Assembly: GCA_018064725.1 (NCBI GenBank)
Contig: JAGHUQ010000004.1
Location: forward strand, 1-53,520
Direction: 5' to 3'
From: Candidatus Cryptobacteroides caccocaballi
Lineage (GTDB): Bacteria; Bacteroidota; Bacteroidia; Bacteroidales; UBA932
DNA: 53,520 nucleotides
A program made the position numbers and the translations under genes. Below the pieces are notes generated by a model. It was not told the origin of the DNA, made no database searches, and was given only the letters and a program-made list of their open reading frames with translations. This document shows positions 8,416-18,022 of this stretch, one piece after another. The number at the start of each line of letters is the position of its first letter. Position 1 is the stretch's first letter.

Positions 8416-10848
8416 ATGAAAAAGTCATTAGCAATAGCAGCTGCATTCCTTGCAGCAGCAGCGTGTACTTCAAAGCCTGCAGAGCAGGTAGAGACAGGTA
8501 ATTATCCTATCTCGCCAGTTCCTTTCACAAGCGTCAAGGTCAACCCTGACACTTTCTGGGGGCAGAGGCTCAAGGCTTCGCGCGAGGTAACCATCCCTCT
8601 TGCTTTCAGCAAGTGCGAGAGCGAGGGCAGATATGAGAACTTCGTGCATGCAGCAGAGCAGCTGCACGCAGACCACAACCTCGGCTTCGAGGTAGGAGGT
8701 TACTCTTTCGACGACACCGATGTCTATAAGACAATCGAGGGCGCCAGCTACATTCTCCAGACTTATCCTGACCCTAAGCTCGAGGCTTACATCGACAGCG
8801 TCCTCGTACTTGTCGCTGCAGCCCAGGAGCCAGACGGATATCTCTACACTGCACGTACCATGAACCCTGAGCATCCTCACGAGTGGGCAGGTACCAAGCG
8901 TTGGGAGACCGTGGAGGACCTCAGCCATGAGTTCTATAACCTCGGACACATGGTAGAGGGTGCGATAGCACACTATCAGGCAACCGGCAAGAGGACCTTC
9001 CTTGACATCGCAATCAAGTACGCTGACTGCGTCTGCCGCGAAGTCGGACTCGGCAAGGGTCAGGTTGACCGCGTTCCCGGACATCAGATCGCAGAGATGG
9101 CTCTTGCAAAGCTCTATACAGTGACAGGCGAGCGCAAGTACCTCGACCAGGCTAAGTACTTCCTTGACAGGAGAGGCTACACCACCCGTACCGACGAGTA
9201 CAGCCAGGCACACCTCCCTATCCTCGAGCAGGATGAGGCAGTGGGTCATGCAGTACGTGCCGCATACATGTACTCAGGTATCGCAGACGTTGCAGCTCTC
9301 ACCGGTGACGCCAAGTATATCGAGGCTATCGACCGCATCTGGGAGAACATCGTGGGCAAGAAGCTCTACATCACCGGCGGTATCGGTGCGACAAACAATG
9401 GCGAGGCTTTCGGCGCAAACTATGAGCTCCCTAACATGAGCGCATACTGCGAGACCTGCGCAGCCATCGGTAACGTATATGTGAACTACAGGATGTTCCT
9501 CCTCCACGGAGAGAGCAAGTATTATGACGTACTCGAGCGTTCACTCTACAACGGACTCATCAGCGGCGTCAGCCTCGACGGTGACGGTTTCTTCTACCCT
9601 AACCCACTCGAGAGCATCGGCCAGCATGCACGTAAGGCATGGTTCGGCTGCGCTTGCTGCCCTTCTAACATCTGTCGTTTCATCCCTTCATTCCCTGGTT
9701 ATATCTATGCCGTGAAGGATGACGCTCTCTACGTGAACCTCTTCGTTTCCAACACCATGGAGCAGAAGGTCGCAGGCAAGGACATCACCGTCAGCCAGAA
9801 GACCAACTACCCTTGGAACGGTGACATCGAGATCAGCGTGGACGCTACCGAGGCTGACAGCTTCACCATGAAGCTCCGTATCCCAGGTTGGGTTAAGGGT
9901 GACGTGGTTCCTAGCGACCTCTATAACTACACCGATGGCAAGCGCCTCGGATACAGCTGCAAGGTCAACGGTGCTGACGCTCAGGGCGAGCTCACCGAGG
10001 ACGGTTACCTCACCATCAAGCGCAACTGGAAGGCAGGCGACAAGATCGCCCTCCACTTCGACATGGAGCCTCGTACCGTAAGGGCACATCACGAAGTCAA
10101 GGCAGACCAGGGTCGCGTAGCTATCGAGTGCGGTCCGGTCGTTTACTGCGCAGAGTGGCCGGACAACAGCAACTTCTCAGTTCGCTCAGTCATCCTCAAC
10201 CAGAACCCTCAGATGAAGGTTGTAAGCCGTCCAGACCTCCTCTATGGACTCAACCAGATCGTAACAGATGCTCAGGAAATCGGTTTCGACAAGGCTGGCC
10301 GCATGAACATCAAGGACGTGAAGCTTACCCTTATTCCTTATTATGCATGGTGTCAGAGAGGCAGCGGTGAGATGACCGTATGGATTCCACAGGACCTCCG
10401 CGCTGCAAACCCTACAATGCCTGAGACCCTCGCTTCCAAGAGCAAGATCGAAGGATCACGCACACCATCATCAATTTCTGCAATCAACGACAGGCTCGTT
10501 CCGACCCCTGACAACGTAAGCATTCCATATTTCCACTACTGGCCAGCTGCCGGCGGCACTGAGAACATCATCTACAGGTTCCCAGAGAAGACCACTGTCA
10601 GCAGCAGCACCACCTACTGGTTCGACGACCAGCCTTGGGGTGGTTGCAAGGTTCCTCAGGCGTGGAGAATCTATTACAGCAACGACAAGGGCGAATGGGT
10701 AGAAGTTGAGGAGCCATCAGGCTATCCTACCGACAAGGACAAGGCATGCCAGGTACTCTTCAAGCCAGTAGCGACTACTGCAGTCAAGATCGAGATCGAT
10801 CAGCCAGAGGGCTTCAGCTGCGGTATCTATGAGTGGGAAGTAAAATAA
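8416..10848 (+). CDS. GH127 beta-L-arabinofuranosidase-like lipoprotein (copy 2)
   Basis: A second GH127 of 810 residues, again a lipoprotein (AAAAC lipobox after an Ala-rich signal). It aligns with copy 1 along its whole length, including the shared blocks FDDTD, IEGASY, KKLYITGGIG and the C-terminal HYW region. The HypBA1-type residues are all present: Glu330 (NGEAFG), Glu346 and Cys348 (ETC), Cys414-Cys415 (GCACCPSN). Catalysis by a Zn-bound Cys nucleophile is expected from the family. Divergence between the two copies around the active site (ELHNSQDYCETC versus ELPNMSAYCETC) suggests different positions in the same beta-arabinan chain or different aglycones. Its codon use is more biased to CTC, GGT and CGT than copy 1, fitting high expression. 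Confidence 0.9.
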   Translation: MKKSLAIAAAFLAAAACTSKPAEQVETGNYPISPVPFTSVKVNPDTFWGQRLKASREVTIPLAFSKCESEGRYENFVHAAEQLHADHNLGFEVGGYSFDDTDVYKTIEGASYILQTYPDPKLEAYIDSVLVLVAAAQEPDGYLYTARTMNPEHPHEWAGTKRWETVEDLSHEFYNLGHMVEGAIAHYQATGKRTFLDIAIKYADCVCREVGLGKGQVDRVPGHQIAEMALAKLYTVTGERKYLDQAKYFLDRRGYTTRTDEYSQAHLPILEQDEAVGHAVRAAYMYSGIADVAALTGDAKYIEAIDRIWENIVGKKLYITGGIGATNNGEAFGANYELPNMSAYCETCAAIGNVYVNYRMFLLHGESKYYDVLERSLYNGLISGVSLDGDGFFYPNPLESIGQHARKAWFGCACCPSNICRFIPSFPGYIYAVKDDALYVNLFVSNTMEQKVAGKDITVSQKTNYPWNGDIEISVDATEADSFTMKLRIPGWVKGDVVPSDLYNYTDGKRLGYSCKVNGADAQGELTEDGYLTIKRNWKAGDKIALHFDMEPRTVRAHHEVKADQGRVAIECGPVVYCAEWPDNSNFSVRSVILNQNPQMKVVSRPDLLYGLNQIVTDAQEIGFDKAGRMNIKDVKLTLIPYYAWCQRGSGEMTVWIPQDLRAANPTMPETLASKSKIEGSRTPSSISAINDRLVPTPDNVSIPYFHYWPAAGGTENIIYRFPEKTTVSSSTTYWFDDQPWGGCKVPQAWRIYYSNDKGEWVEVEEPSGYPTDKDKACQVLFKPVATTAVKIEIDQPEGFSCGIYEWEVK

Positions 10849-10867
10849 CAAACAACTTATAATTATT

Positions 10868-12043
10868 ATGAAAAGTATTACCAGACTTGCTGCAATCGCA
10901 GCTGCCGCAGTAGCAGCCATCGCCTGCTCAGACGGCGACGTCCTTACCAAGTCAGGCCTCAATCCTAAGGATTTCGAGGCTCAGTACAACGGCAAGGCAA
11001 CCGCACTTTACACCCTTACCAACGAGAACGGTATGGAGGTATGTCTCACCAACTTCGGTGGACGTATCGTATCCGTAATGGTTCCAGACAAGAACGGTGA
11101 GCTCCAGGATGTAGTCCTCAGCTTCGACAAGATCAAGGATTTCTTCCCTGAGAACAACGCTTCTGACTTCGGTGCTACCGTAGGCCGTTACGCAAACCGT
11201 ATCAAGGACGGAAAGATCACCGTTGACGGCGTAGAGTACCAGCTTCCTCAGAACAACTTCGGACACTGCCTCCACGGCGGTCCTACAGGTTGGCAGTATC
11301 AGGTATATGAGACTGTCGAGGCTGACGATACCCACGTGAAGTTCCAGCTCGTTTCTCCAGACGGTGACAACGGTTTCCCTGGCACAGTTACCGCATGGGT
11401 TACCTACACCCTCACCGAGGACAACGCCATCGATTGTCTCTATGAGGCTGAGACCGACAAGACTACCGTCATCAACATGACCAACCACTCTTACTTCAAC
11501 CTCAGCGGAGACCCGGCAAAACACACCGTTTGCGGTGACTATCTCTGGATCAATTCAAGCACCTTCACTCCGGTTGACTCAACTTACATGACTACCGGCG
11601 AGATCATCCCTGTAGAGGGTACTCCAATGGACTTCAGCGAGTACAAGCCAGTAGGTCTTGAAATCGACAACTTCGAGTACGAGCAGCTCAAGAACGGTAA
11701 CGGCTATGACCACAACTGGGTTCTCGACAACGAGGGTGACGACACCGTTCCTGTAATCGGCCTCATCTGCCCTACTTCAGGCATCGAGCTTACCGTATAC
11801 ACCAACGAGCTTGGCATGCAGGTTTACTCAGGAAACTTCCTCGACGGCACCATCACCGGAAAGCACGGCGTCGTATATCAGATGCGCACCGGTATCTGCT
11901 TCGAGAGCCAGAAGTATCCTGACACTCCTAACAAGCCAGAGTGGCCTTCAGCACTCCTCCGTCCAGGTGAGCACTACTCAAGCCACTGCATCTATGCATT
12001 TTCTGTCAACGACCTCGGCCTCGAGGAGTATGTTGCCGAATAA
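10868..12043 (+). CDS. galM: Aldose 1-epimerase (mutarotase), exported lipoprotein form
   Basis: A GalM-family protein of 391 residues that interconverts alpha and beta anomers of free aldoses. Family motifs are GRYANRI, the His-containing NMTNHSYFNL, and the late catalytic Glu in CFESQKYPDTPN. Unlike the cytoplasmic E. coli enzyme it begins with a signal peptide and lipobox (AAIAC), so it should act in the periplasm or at a membrane surface on sugar just released by the glycosidases. It lies 19 nt after GH127 copy 2 and 39 nt before the symporter gene. That matches a role in presenting the correct anomer for uptake. Confidence 0.92.
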   Translation: MKSITRLAAIAAAAVAAIACSDGDVLTKSGLNPKDFEAQYNGKATALYTLTNENGMEVCLTNFGGRIVSVMVPDKNGELQDVVLSFDKIKDFFPENNASDFGATVGRYANRIKDGKITVDGVEYQLPQNNFGHCLHGGPTGWQYQVYETVEADDTHVKFQLVSPDGDNGFPGTVTAWVTYTLTEDNAIDCLYEAETDKTTVINMTNHSYFNLSGDPAKHTVCGDYLWINSSTFTPVDSTYMTTGEIIPVEGTPMDFSEYKPVGLEIDNFEYEQLKNGNGYDHNWVLDNEGDDTVPVIGLICPTSGIELTVYTNELGMQVYSGNFLDGTITGKHGVVYQMRTGICFESQKYPDTPNKPEWPSALLRPGEHYSSHCIYAFSVNDLGLEEYVAE

Positions 12044-12082
12044 TCATACTGATCATCAAATAACATTAAAACAATAAGCATT

Positions 12083-14032
12083 ATGAACATCATTGACATG
12101 ATTACGGCGTCAGGCTTCCGTTCGATCGACCTCATCATCGTGGTCCTCTACCTCTGCCTCCTCGTCGTGCTTGGTCTCGTTCTCGGCCGTTCAAAGGACG
12201 GTGCGGAGAAGAGCGCTAACGACTACTTCCTCGCAGGTAACACCCTTACCTGGTGGGCTGTAGGTGCATCTCTCATTGCTGCCAACATTTCTGCTGAGCA
12301 GTTCATCGGTATGTCAGGAACCAGCTACGCTGACGGTATCGCAACCGCCGCGTACGAGCTCATGGCAGCTGTCACCCTCATCGTTGTAGGTAAGTTCCTC
12401 CTCCCTGTAATGCTCAAGAGGAAAATCTTCACCATCCCTCAGTTCCTCCGCGAGAGGTACAATGACGGTGTAGGTCTTGCATTCTCAGTGCTCTGGCTCT
12501 TCCTCTACGTATTCGTGAACCTTACTTCAGTGGCATGGCTTGGTGCACTTGCAATCGAGCAGATCCTCGGCCTTCAGGGTGCGATGATCGAGATCGGCAG
12601 CCTCACCATCTCAGTCAGGATGGTCATCATCCTCCTTCTCTATGTCATTGCCGGTGTATACTCAATCTACGGTGGTCTTGCATCAGTAGCATGGACCGAC
12701 GTGCTCCAGGTGACCTTCCTCGTCAGCGGTGGTCTCATCACTGCATTCTTCGCCCTCAAGGCAGTAGGTGGTGATTCAGGTGCACTCGCAGGTATCAGCA
12801 ACATCTTCCATGACCTCACTACCGGTGAGCATCTCACCGACAGCCATCTCCACCTCGTAGTACAGCAGAGCCACGGCGAGAGCGCATTCGCAAACGTGCC
12901 TGGTATCGCAGCTGTCGTAGGTGCAGTGTGGATCACCAACCTCGGTTACTGGGGCTTCAACCAGTACATCATCCAGAAGGGTCTCGCTGCAAAGAGCATC
13001 GAGGAGGCTCAGAAGGGTCTCGTATTCGCTGGATTCCTCAAGATTCTCATCCCATTCATCGTTTGTATCCCAGGTGTCTGCGCATACTACATCTCTATCC
13101 ATCCAGAGATCATGGCAGGTCTTCAGGGTTCGATCAACGTTGCTGATGACGCTTATCCTTGGCTCGTCAGGAACTTCACTCCTACCGGCGTGAAGGGTCT
13201 TACCTTCGCAGCTCTTTCTGCAGCGATCATCTCTTCACTCGCTTCAATGTTCAACTCTACCTCTACACTCTTCACCATGGATATCTATAAGAAGTATATC
13301 AACAAGAGTGCAAGTGACAAGAACCTCGTGAACGTTGGTCGTCTTACCTCAATCACCGCTCTCGTAATCGCTCTCGTAGCTGTGAAGCCTCTCCTCGGTG
13401 GTCTCGATCAGGCATTCCAGTACATCCAGGAGTACTCAGGATTCATCTATCCTGGTATCGTGATCGTATTCGGTCTCGGTCTTCTCTGGAAGAAGGCATC
13501 TGCAAAGGCTGCCGTCTGGACTGCAATCGCAACCATTCCTCTCGGAGTGATCTTCAAGATCTGTCTCGGTGACGTTCCTTTCCAGCTCCGTGCCGGTTAC
13601 ATCTTCATCATCCTCGTCTGCATGTTCATCATGATCTCCCTCATCGACAAGAAGGTGGAGAATTGCGAACTCCCTGCAGAGGAAGACCGCAAGAGCATGA
13701 ACAAGTGGGCGAAGATTCTCGGTGGTACCGGTCTCTTCTTCCTCGTTGTCGCTCTCATCGTGGTTATCTGGGGTGCATGTCTTCCAAGCTCAGCTACTCC
13801 TGAGAACAACCTCATCAAGTATCTCAACGATATCGGATTCCAGGCATTCATCTTCTTCGGCGTACTCATCGGAGTCAATGCAGTTTGGCTTTGGTACAAC
13901 GCTAACAAGAACTCTCAGGACCCTAAGGCAGTTCCGGTTGACCTCAGCTTCTTCAACACTTCAAAGGGTTATGCTATCGGTTCAATCGCCATCTGCGTAA
14001 TCGTTGCAATTCTTTACGTAATTCTCTGGTAA
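12083..14032 (+). CDS. Sodium/solute symporter (SSS family), likely L-arabinose importer
   Basis: A 649-residue polytopic inner-membrane protein with about 14 hydrophobic segments. SSS-family hallmarks include YFLAGNTLTWW near residues 48-58, ISAEQFIGMSG near 70-80, the YSIYGGLASVAWTD block, and the conserved LSAAIISSLASMFNSTSTLFTMDIY stretch in the middle. The family couples Na+ entry to uptake of sugars or other small solutes. It sits between the mutarotase and araD, so L-arabinose is the most economical substrate; galactose is the alternative given the GH97 upstream. Start ATG 12083 gives a short N-terminus before the first span. The stop is 3 nt from the araD start, implying translational coupling. 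Confidence 0.92.
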   Translation: MNIIDMITASGFRSIDLIIVVLYLCLLVVLGLVLGRSKDGAEKSANDYFLAGNTLTWWAVGASLIAANISAEQFIGMSGTSYADGIATAAYELMAAVTLIVVGKFLLPVMLKRKIFTIPQFLRERYNDGVGLAFSVLWLFLYVFVNLTSVAWLGALAIEQILGLQGAMIEIGSLTISVRMVIILLLYVIAGVYSIYGGLASVAWTDVLQVTFLVSGGLITAFFALKAVGGDSGALAGISNIFHDLTTGEHLTDSHLHLVVQQSHGESAFANVPGIAAVVGAVWITNLGYWGFNQYIIQKGLAAKSIEEAQKGLVFAGFLKILIPFIVCIPGVCAYYISIHPEIMAGLQGSINVADDAYPWLVRNFTPTGVKGLTFAALSAAIISSLASMFNSTSTLFTMDIYKKYINKSASDKNLVNVGRLTSITALVIALVAVKPLLGGLDQAFQYIQEYSGFIYPGIVIVFGLGLLWKKASAKAAVWTAIATIPLGVIFKICLGDVPFQLRAGYIFIILVCMFIMISLIDKKVENCELPAEEDRKSMNKWAKILGGTGLFFLVVALIVVIWGACLPSSATPENNLIKYLNDIGFQAFIFFGVLIGVNAVWLWYNANKNSQDPKAVPVDLSFFNTSKGYAIGSIAICVIVAILYVILW

Positions 14033-14035
14033 GCC

Positions 14036-14740
14036 ATGCTCGAAGAACTCAAGGAAAAAGTCTTCAAGGCCAATCTTGACCTCGTGAAGCAGGGCCTCGT
14101 AATCTTCACATGGGGCAACGTTTCAGGTATCGACCGTGAGAAGGGTCTCGTAGTAATCAAGCCTTCAGGCGTCAGCTATGACGAGATGAAGGCATCAGAT
14201 ATGGTTGTAGTCGACCTCGCTACCGGTAAGGTAGTCGAGGGCGACCTCAACCCTTCATCAGATACTCCTACCCACCTCGTGCTCTACAGGGCATTCCCTA
14301 ACATCAAGGGCGTCGTACACACCCACTCAACCTATGCAACCGCATTCGCTGAGGCAGGCAAGGACATCCCTAACATCGGAACCACCCACGCAGACTACTT
14401 CTACAAGGACATCCCTTGCACAAGGGACATGACCAAGGAGGAAGTCGAGGGTCAGTACGAGCTCGAGACAGGTAACGTGATCGTGGATGAGATCCTCAAC
14501 ATCCGTAAGATCAACCCGGATCACACTCCTGCTGTCATCGTAAAGAACCATGGGCCTTTCTCATGGGGAACATCTCCAGACAACGCAGTATACAATGCGA
14601 AAGTGATGGAGCAGTGCGCAAAGATGGCATTCATCGCATTCCAGGTAAATCCTGAGCTCACGATGAACCCTCTTCTCATCGAGAAGCACTACAACCGCAA
14701 GCACGGTCCTAACGCATACTACGGACAGAAGAAGAAATAA
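14036..14740 (+). CDS. araD: L-ribulose-5-phosphate 4-epimerase
   Basis: Cytoplasmic class II aldolase-type enzyme that converts L-ribulose-5-phosphate to D-xylulose-5-phosphate, the last step of the bacterial arabinose pathway. The protein is 234 residues, close to the E. coli length. Zn ligands are visible as His95 and His97 in HTHSTYATA and His172 in KNHGPFSWG, at or next to the numbering of the E. coli enzyme. The N-terminal TWGNVSG motif is the phosphate/backbone-binding loop of the family. It is followed after 29 nt by araA. Confidence 0.96.
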   Translation: MLEELKEKVFKANLDLVKQGLVIFTWGNVSGIDREKGLVVIKPSGVSYDEMKASDMVVVDLATGKVVEGDLNPSSDTPTHLVLYRAFPNIKGVVHTHSTYATAFAEAGKDIPNIGTTHADYFYKDIPCTRDMTKEEVEGQYELETGNVIVDEILNIRKINPDHTPAVIVKNHGPFSWGTSPDNAVYNAKVMEQCAKMAFIAFQVNPELTMNPLLIEKHYNRKHGPNAYYGQKKK

Positions 14741-14769
14741 AACCTACAAACAATAAGCTTTAACTATAA

Positions 14770-16311
14770 ATGATCAAGGCATTTGAAAACATGGAGCTCT
14801 GGTGGATTACCGGAGCACAGCTTCTCTACGGTGGCGAGACCGTAAAGATCGTAGACGGGCACTCACAGGAAATGGTGGCAGGCCTCAACGAGTCCGGCAT
14901 CATTCCTATCAAGGTCGTATATAAAGGTACAGCAAACAGCAGCAAGGAAGTTGAGGCCATCATGAACGAGGCCAACAACGCAGCTCAGTGCGTCGGTGTC
15001 ATCACCTGGATGCATACCTTCTCACCTGCAAAGATGTGGATCAAGGGTCTCCAGGCCCTCCGCAAGCCACTCCTCCACTTCCACACCCAGTACAACGCAG
15101 AGATTCCTTGGGATACCATGGACATGGATTTCATGAACCTCAACCAGTCTGCACACGGTGACATCGAGTACGGTCACATCTGCACCCGCATGCGCATCCC
15201 TAGAAAGGTTGTCGTAGGATACTGGAAGAGCGAGGAAGCTCAGAAGAAGATCGCCGTCTGGGCACGCGTTGCTGCAGCTGTCGCTGACGCACACGATGTA
15301 CGCTGCCTCATGTTCGGTATGAACATGAACAACGTTGCCGTTACCGACGGTGACCGCGTAGAGTTCGAGCAGCGCCTCGGCTACCACGTGGACTACTATC
15401 CTGTATCTTCTCTCATGAACTACTTCAAGGCTGTCACCGACGCTGAGGTAGATGCTCTCGTAGAGGAGTACAGGAAGGAGTACACCATCAAGATCGACGA
15501 GTGCGGCGAGCAGGTTTACTGGGAGAAGGTACGCAACGCAGCAAAGGCAGAGATCGCGATCCGTCGCGTGCTCGAGGCTGAGGGCGCTACCGCTTTCACC
15601 ACCAACTTCGACGACCTCGGAGAGGCTGACATCGACAGCCCTACATTCTGCGGCTTCGACCAGATCCCTGGTCTCGCTTCACAGCGCCTCATGGCAGAGG
15701 GTATCGGTTTCGGCGCAGAGGGCGACTGGAAGACAGCTTGTCTCTATCGTTCACTCTGGATCATGAACCAGGGCCTTTCAAAGGGTTGCTCATTCCTCGA
15801 GGACTACACTCTCAACTTCGCTGAGGACTGCACTTCAAGCCTCCAGAGCCACATGCTCGAGGTTACTCCTCTCATCGCTACCGACAAGCCAAAACTCGAG
15901 GTTCACTTCCTCGGAATCGGTATCCGCAAGCAGGAGACCGCACGTCTCGTATTCACCTCTAAGACCGGCGCCGGCTGCAAGGCTACCATCGTAGACCTCG
16001 GCAACCGCTTCCGTCTCATCACCAGCGACGTAGAGTGCATCGAGCCTAAGCCAATGCCTAAGCTTCCTGTAGCTTCTGCACTCTGGGTACCTCAGCCAAC
16101 CTTCGAGATCGGCGCAGGTGCATGGATCCTTGCAGGTGGTACCCACCACAGCGCATTCTCTTACGAGATCACCGCTGAGTACTGGGAGGATTTCGCTGAG
16201 ATGACCGGCATCGAGTTCATCGGTATCAACAAGGATACCACCATCAGCGGCTTCAAGCAGCAGCTCCGCAACAACGAGATCTACTACATGCTCAATAAGT
16301 CACTCATGTAA
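14770..16311 (+). CDS. araA: L-arabinose isomerase
   Basis: Cytoplasmic enzyme that isomerises L-arabinose to L-ribulose using Mn2+. The 513-residue length fits the family (about 500). Recognisable blocks are ELWWITGAQLLYG at the N-terminus, the MHTFSPAKMWI stretch, HFHTQYNAEIPW, and the late GGTHHSAFSYE block with metal-binding His residues. Codon use is strongly biased toward preferred codons, as expected of a highly expressed catabolic gene. It lies between araD and the kinase gene with short spacers of 29 and 12 nt, so the cytoplasmic pathway is a single cassette. Confidence 0.97.
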   Translation: MIKAFENMELWWITGAQLLYGGETVKIVDGHSQEMVAGLNESGIIPIKVVYKGTANSSKEVEAIMNEANNAAQCVGVITWMHTFSPAKMWIKGLQALRKPLLHFHTQYNAEIPWDTMDMDFMNLNQSAHGDIEYGHICTRMRIPRKVVVGYWKSEEAQKKIAVWARVAAAVADAHDVRCLMFGMNMNNVAVTDGDRVEFEQRLGYHVDYYPVSSLMNYFKAVTDAEVDALVEEYRKEYTIKIDECGEQVYWEKVRNAAKAEIAIRRVLEAEGATAFTTNFDDLGEADIDSPTFCGFDQIPGLASQRLMAEGIGFGAEGDWKTACLYRSLWIMNQGLSKGCSFLEDYTLNFAEDCTSSLQSHMLEVTPLIATDKPKLEVHFLGIGIRKQETARLVFTSKTGAGCKATIVDLGNRFRLITSDVECIEPKPMPKLPVASALWVPQPTFEIGAGAWILAGGTHHSAFSYEITAEYWEDFAEMTGIEFIGINKDTTISGFKQQLRNNEIYYMLNKSLM

Positions 16312-16323
16312 TTGACCTGACAC

Positions 16324-17949
16324 ATGGACGCAAGATCAACCATTATCGCCGGCAAGGCCGTGCTTGGTATCGAGTTCGGTTCGACCCGTATCAAGGCTGT
16401 CCTCATCGACCAGGAAAACAAGCCGATCGCACAGGGTAGCCACGAGTGGGAGAACCAGCTCGTAAACGGACTCTGGACATACAGTACCGAGGCTATCTGG
16501 TATGGCCTCGAGGATTGCTACGCTGACCTCCGCAAGAATGTGAAGGCACAGTACGACTGCGAAATCGAGCAGCTCGCTTCTATCGGTATCTCTGCAATGA
16601 TGCATGGCTACATGGCATTCGGTCCTACCGGTGTCGCAAGCCGCGGTGCAGACCCTTCAGAAGTAGAGAAGATCCTCTATCCTTTTCTTACATGGAGAAA
16701 CACCAACACAGGCGCTGCAGCTGCTGAGCTCTCAAAGCTCTTCAACTACAACATTCCTCTCCGTTGGAGCATCTCTCACCTCTATCAGTGCATTCTCGAA
16801 GATAAGGAGCATGTCAAGGACATAACCTACATCACCACTCTTGCAGGTTATATCCACTGGCGTCTCACCGGCAAGAAGGTCCTCGGTATCGGCGATGCAT
16901 CAGGAATGATTCCTGTAGATCCTAAGACCAAGACCTACGATGCCGAGATGGTAAGGAAGTTCGACGAGCTCATCGCCCCTAAGGGCTACAACTGGAAGCT
17001 CGAGGACATTCTCCCAGATTGCCTCGTTGCAGGTGAAGAGGCAGGTTACCTCACCGAGCACGGCGCTCATCGTCTCGATATCTCAGGCCACCTCAAGGGC
17101 GGTTGTCCACTCTGTCCTCCAGAGGGTGACGCAGGCACCGGAATGGTCGCTACCAACGCCGTAAAGCAGCGCACCGGTAACGTTTCAGCCGGTACTTCAT
17201 CATTCTCAATGATCGTTCTCGAGAAGGACCTCAGCAAGCCTTACGAGATGATCGACATGGTGACCACTCCTGACGGCAGCCTCGTGGCAATGGTTCATTG
17301 CAACAACTGTACTTCCGATATCAACGCATGGGTAAACCTCTTCAAGGAGTACCAGCAGCTTCTCGGAATTCCTGTTGACATGAACGAGATCTACGGAAAG
17401 CTCTACAACCACGCCCTCACCGGCAATTCAGACTGCGGCGGTGTCCTCTCATACAACTATGTATCAGGTGAGCCTGTCTGCGGCTGTACCGACGGACGTC
17501 CTATGTTCCTCCGCTCAGCAAACGACAAGTTCAACCTCGCCAACTTCATGAGAGCACACCTCTACGCTACCGTAGGTGCACTCAAGATGGGTAACGACAT
17601 CCTCTTCAAGGAGGAGCACGTACAGGTCGACAGAATCACCGGTCACGGTGGTCTCTTCAAGACCAAGGGCGTAGGTCAGAAGGTTCTCGCAGCTGCACTC
17701 AACTCTCCTATCTCAGTGATGGAGACCGCAGGTGAAGGTGGTGCATGGGGTATCGCACTCCTCGCCGGCTACCTTGTCAACAAGAAGGGACTCAACCTCG
17801 CTGATTACCTCGAGATGATAGTATTCAACGGTGACAAGGGTGTGGAGATCGCACCGGATCCAGCTGACGTAGAAGGATTCAACACATGGATTGAGACTTA
17901 CAAGGCATGTATCCCTGCAGAGCAGAAAGCCTGCGAGTGCAAGAAGTAA
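16324..17949 (+). CDS. araB: FGGY-family kinase, L-ribulokinase by context
   Basis: A 541-residue two-domain FGGY carbohydrate kinase. The N-terminal phosphate-1 motif is GIEFGSTRIKAVLID, and the C-terminal half has the ATP/Mg region with GHGGLFKTKG and GEGGAWGIALLAGYL. FGGY kinases phosphorylate pentuloses and related sugars. Downstream of araD and araA the expected reaction is L-ribulose to L-ribulose-5-phosphate. Sequence alone does not separate ribulokinase from xylulokinase in this Bacteroidota branch, so the araB name rests on the operon. The ORF track places the next gene's start inside this one (17891), but the signal peptide of that gene argues for a later start. Confidence 0.9.
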   Translation: MDARSTIIAGKAVLGIEFGSTRIKAVLIDQENKPIAQGSHEWENQLVNGLWTYSTEAIWYGLEDCYADLRKNVKAQYDCEIEQLASIGISAMMHGYMAFGPTGVASRGADPSEVEKILYPFLTWRNTNTGAAAAELSKLFNYNIPLRWSISHLYQCILEDKEHVKDITYITTLAGYIHWRLTGKKVLGIGDASGMIPVDPKTKTYDAEMVRKFDELIAPKGYNWKLEDILPDCLVAGEEAGYLTEHGAHRLDISGHLKGGCPLCPPEGDAGTGMVATNAVKQRTGNVSAGTSSFSMIVLEKDLSKPYEMIDMVTTPDGSLVAMVHCNNCTSDINAWVNLFKEYQQLLGIPVDMNEIYGKLYNHALTGNSDCGGVLSYNYVSGEPVCGCTDGRPMFLRSANDKFNLANFMRAHLYATVGALKMGNDILFKEEHVQVDRITGHGGLFKTKGVGQKVLAAALNSPISVMETAGEGGAWGIALLAGYLVNKKGLNLADYLEMIVFNGDKGVEIAPDPADVEGFNTWIETYKACIPAEQKACECKK

Positions 17950-17972
17950 TCTCATTTCTTATTTCTATTATC

Positions 17973-17992
17973 CGGGCGGGCCTGACCGCCCG
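17973..17992 (+). other. GC-rich hairpin between araB and GH51 genes
   Basis: CGGGCGG and CCGCCCG form a perfect 7-bp stem around the 6-nt loop GCCTGA. No T-run follows, so it is not a classical terminator. It may be an RNA-stability or processing element that separates the highly expressed ara genes from the downstream part of the operon. Confidence 0.55.
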
Positions 17993-18022
17993 TCCGGGTG
18001 CCAATTCCCCACACGACATAAC

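Noticed and set aside
17891-18022. The 44 extra N-terminal codons of the GH51 ORF
   Set aside because: They overlap araB and the hairpin. A proper signal peptide begins at ATG 18023.
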